Source: AP-15 sp963845735 (GTDB lineage: Bacteria; Pseudomonadota; Alphaproteobacteria; ATCC43930; CGMCC-115725). Taken from it: a DNA stretch of 64,000 bases. The notes under the pieces were generated by a model. It saw only the letters and a program-made list of their open reading frames with translations, was not told where the DNA came from and did not search any database. This document shows positions 63,639 to 64,000 of this stretch, piece by piece. The position numbers and the translations under genes were made by a program. Numbering within the stretch: the stretch's first letter is position 1; every line of letters begins with the position of its first letter. Location of the stretch: the NCBI GenBank assembly GCA_963845735.1, contig CAWJTR010000018.1, forward strand, positions 186,001 through 250,000. Direction: 5' to 3'.

Positions 63639-64000
63639 ATGTCCGAGCGTGAGGGAAGACCGTCCCCCGAGGCGCTGCTGGCGGCGGCGAAGCACGAAGG
63701 CCGCGGCCGGCTGAAGATCTTTCTCGGCGCCGCGCCCGGGGTCGGCAAGACCTATGAGATGCTGCTGTCCGCCCAGGCCAAGTTGCGCGACGGGGTTGAT
63801 GTCGTCGTCGGCATCGTCGAGCCGCATGGCCGGCGCGAGACCGAGGCGCTGCTCGACGGTCTCGAGACGATCCCCCGGCAGCAGGTCGAGTACAAGGGCC
63901 ACCTCTTGGCCGAAATGGATCTCGACGCGATCCTGAAGCGCCGCCCGCAGCTCGTTCTCGTCGATGAATTGGCGCACACCAATGCTCCGGGCAGCCGCCA
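63639..64000 (+). CDS. kdpD: KdpD-like sensor histidine kinase, N-terminal part
   Basis: First 120 residues of KdpD, the inner-membrane histidine kinase that senses potassium limitation and controls kdpFABC with KdpE. The N-terminal KdpD domain is intact: Walker A-like IFLGAAPGVGKTYEMLLSAQ, DVVVGIVEPHGRRETEALLD and Walker B-like LVLVDELAHTNAPGSRH, which regulate the kinase by nucleotide binding. Start ATG at 63639. The gene continues past the right edge, so the membrane and kinase domains are not visible. No kdpFABC lies directly upstream, which is where it is found in most operons. Confidence 0.93.
   Translation, partial: MSEREGRPSPEALLAAAKHEGRGRLKIFLGAAPGVGKTYEMLLSAQAKLRDGVDVVVGIVEPHGRRETEALLDGLETIPRQQVEYKGHLLAEMDLDAILKRRPQLVLVDELAHTNAPGSR

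Noticed and set aside
1..64000. Prophage, integron or defence island
   Set aside because: No integrase, transposase, capsid, restriction or CRISPR-associated motifs were seen; the only defence-like genes are one small toxin-antitoxin pair.

Overview
The window is about 65% GC (estimated by eye, not counted) and densely packed. It looks like a chromosomal piece of an alphaproteobacterium, perhaps Rhodospirillales-like. Supporting signs are a RibB protein with a degenerate RibA half, a stand-alone Coq4 protein, an rsmI-yraN-BON-gshB neighbourhood, DUF29, DUF2784 and DUF2272 proteins, many ABC importers for organic acids, amino acids and sugars, and long intergenic palindromes. No tRNA, rRNA, CRISPR array, transposase or phage gene was recognised. 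More than twenty genes carry single-base frame breaks, mostly in otherwise well-conserved proteins, so the assembly probably contains uncorrected indels. I give the full extent of each such gene and state where the frame breaks.

Layout. 1-2265: a truncated flavoprotein dehydrogenase, a small conserved-looking protein and a membrane-anchored protein of unknown role. 2296-8804 (minus): an operon-like run of acyl-CoA synthetase, SDR, APH-type phosphotransferase, DUF6285 protein, ribBX and an MFS carrier. 8894-14023: a DsbA/FrnE oxidoreductase, a secreted beta-helix protein, an amidohydrolase, a CBS-pair protein and a DUF2784 membrane protein. 14062-17843: a solitary KpsC-like capsule glycosyltransferase and two VOC proteins. 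18152-23155: a complete LIV-type ABC importer whose LivM permease and LivG ATPase are read as one protein. 23221-33141: two convergent MscS channels, an M20 peptidase, an MFS remnant, DUF29, a PuuE-like deacetylase, a Tat-exported murein amidase, and an amidohydrolase-thiolase-DUF35 group.

33241-45775 is the most unusual region. Two sugar-type (CUT1) ABC gene sets lie head to tail, and in each the permease pair is flanked on both sides by paralogous binding proteins. Only the second set has an ATPase, presumably shared. A racemase-family enzyme lies between the sets, and a pair of small secreted proteins, one decayed, is inserted in the second.

45943-64000: an FMN reductase, an SDR and a polyphosphate-glucokinase-type ROK kinase; an envelope and housekeeping block (DUF2272 lipoprotein, dual-specificity phosphatase, gshB, SirB1, BON lipoprotein, yraN, rsmI, lpoA-like); a cold-shock protein; an SDR; a MetE C-domain protein; a DUF433/DUF5615 toxin-antitoxin pair; coq4 with a divergent TetR gene and a candidate operator; a carboxymuconolactone-decarboxylase-family protein with an MFS carrier; a heavily broken gene; and the start of kdpD.
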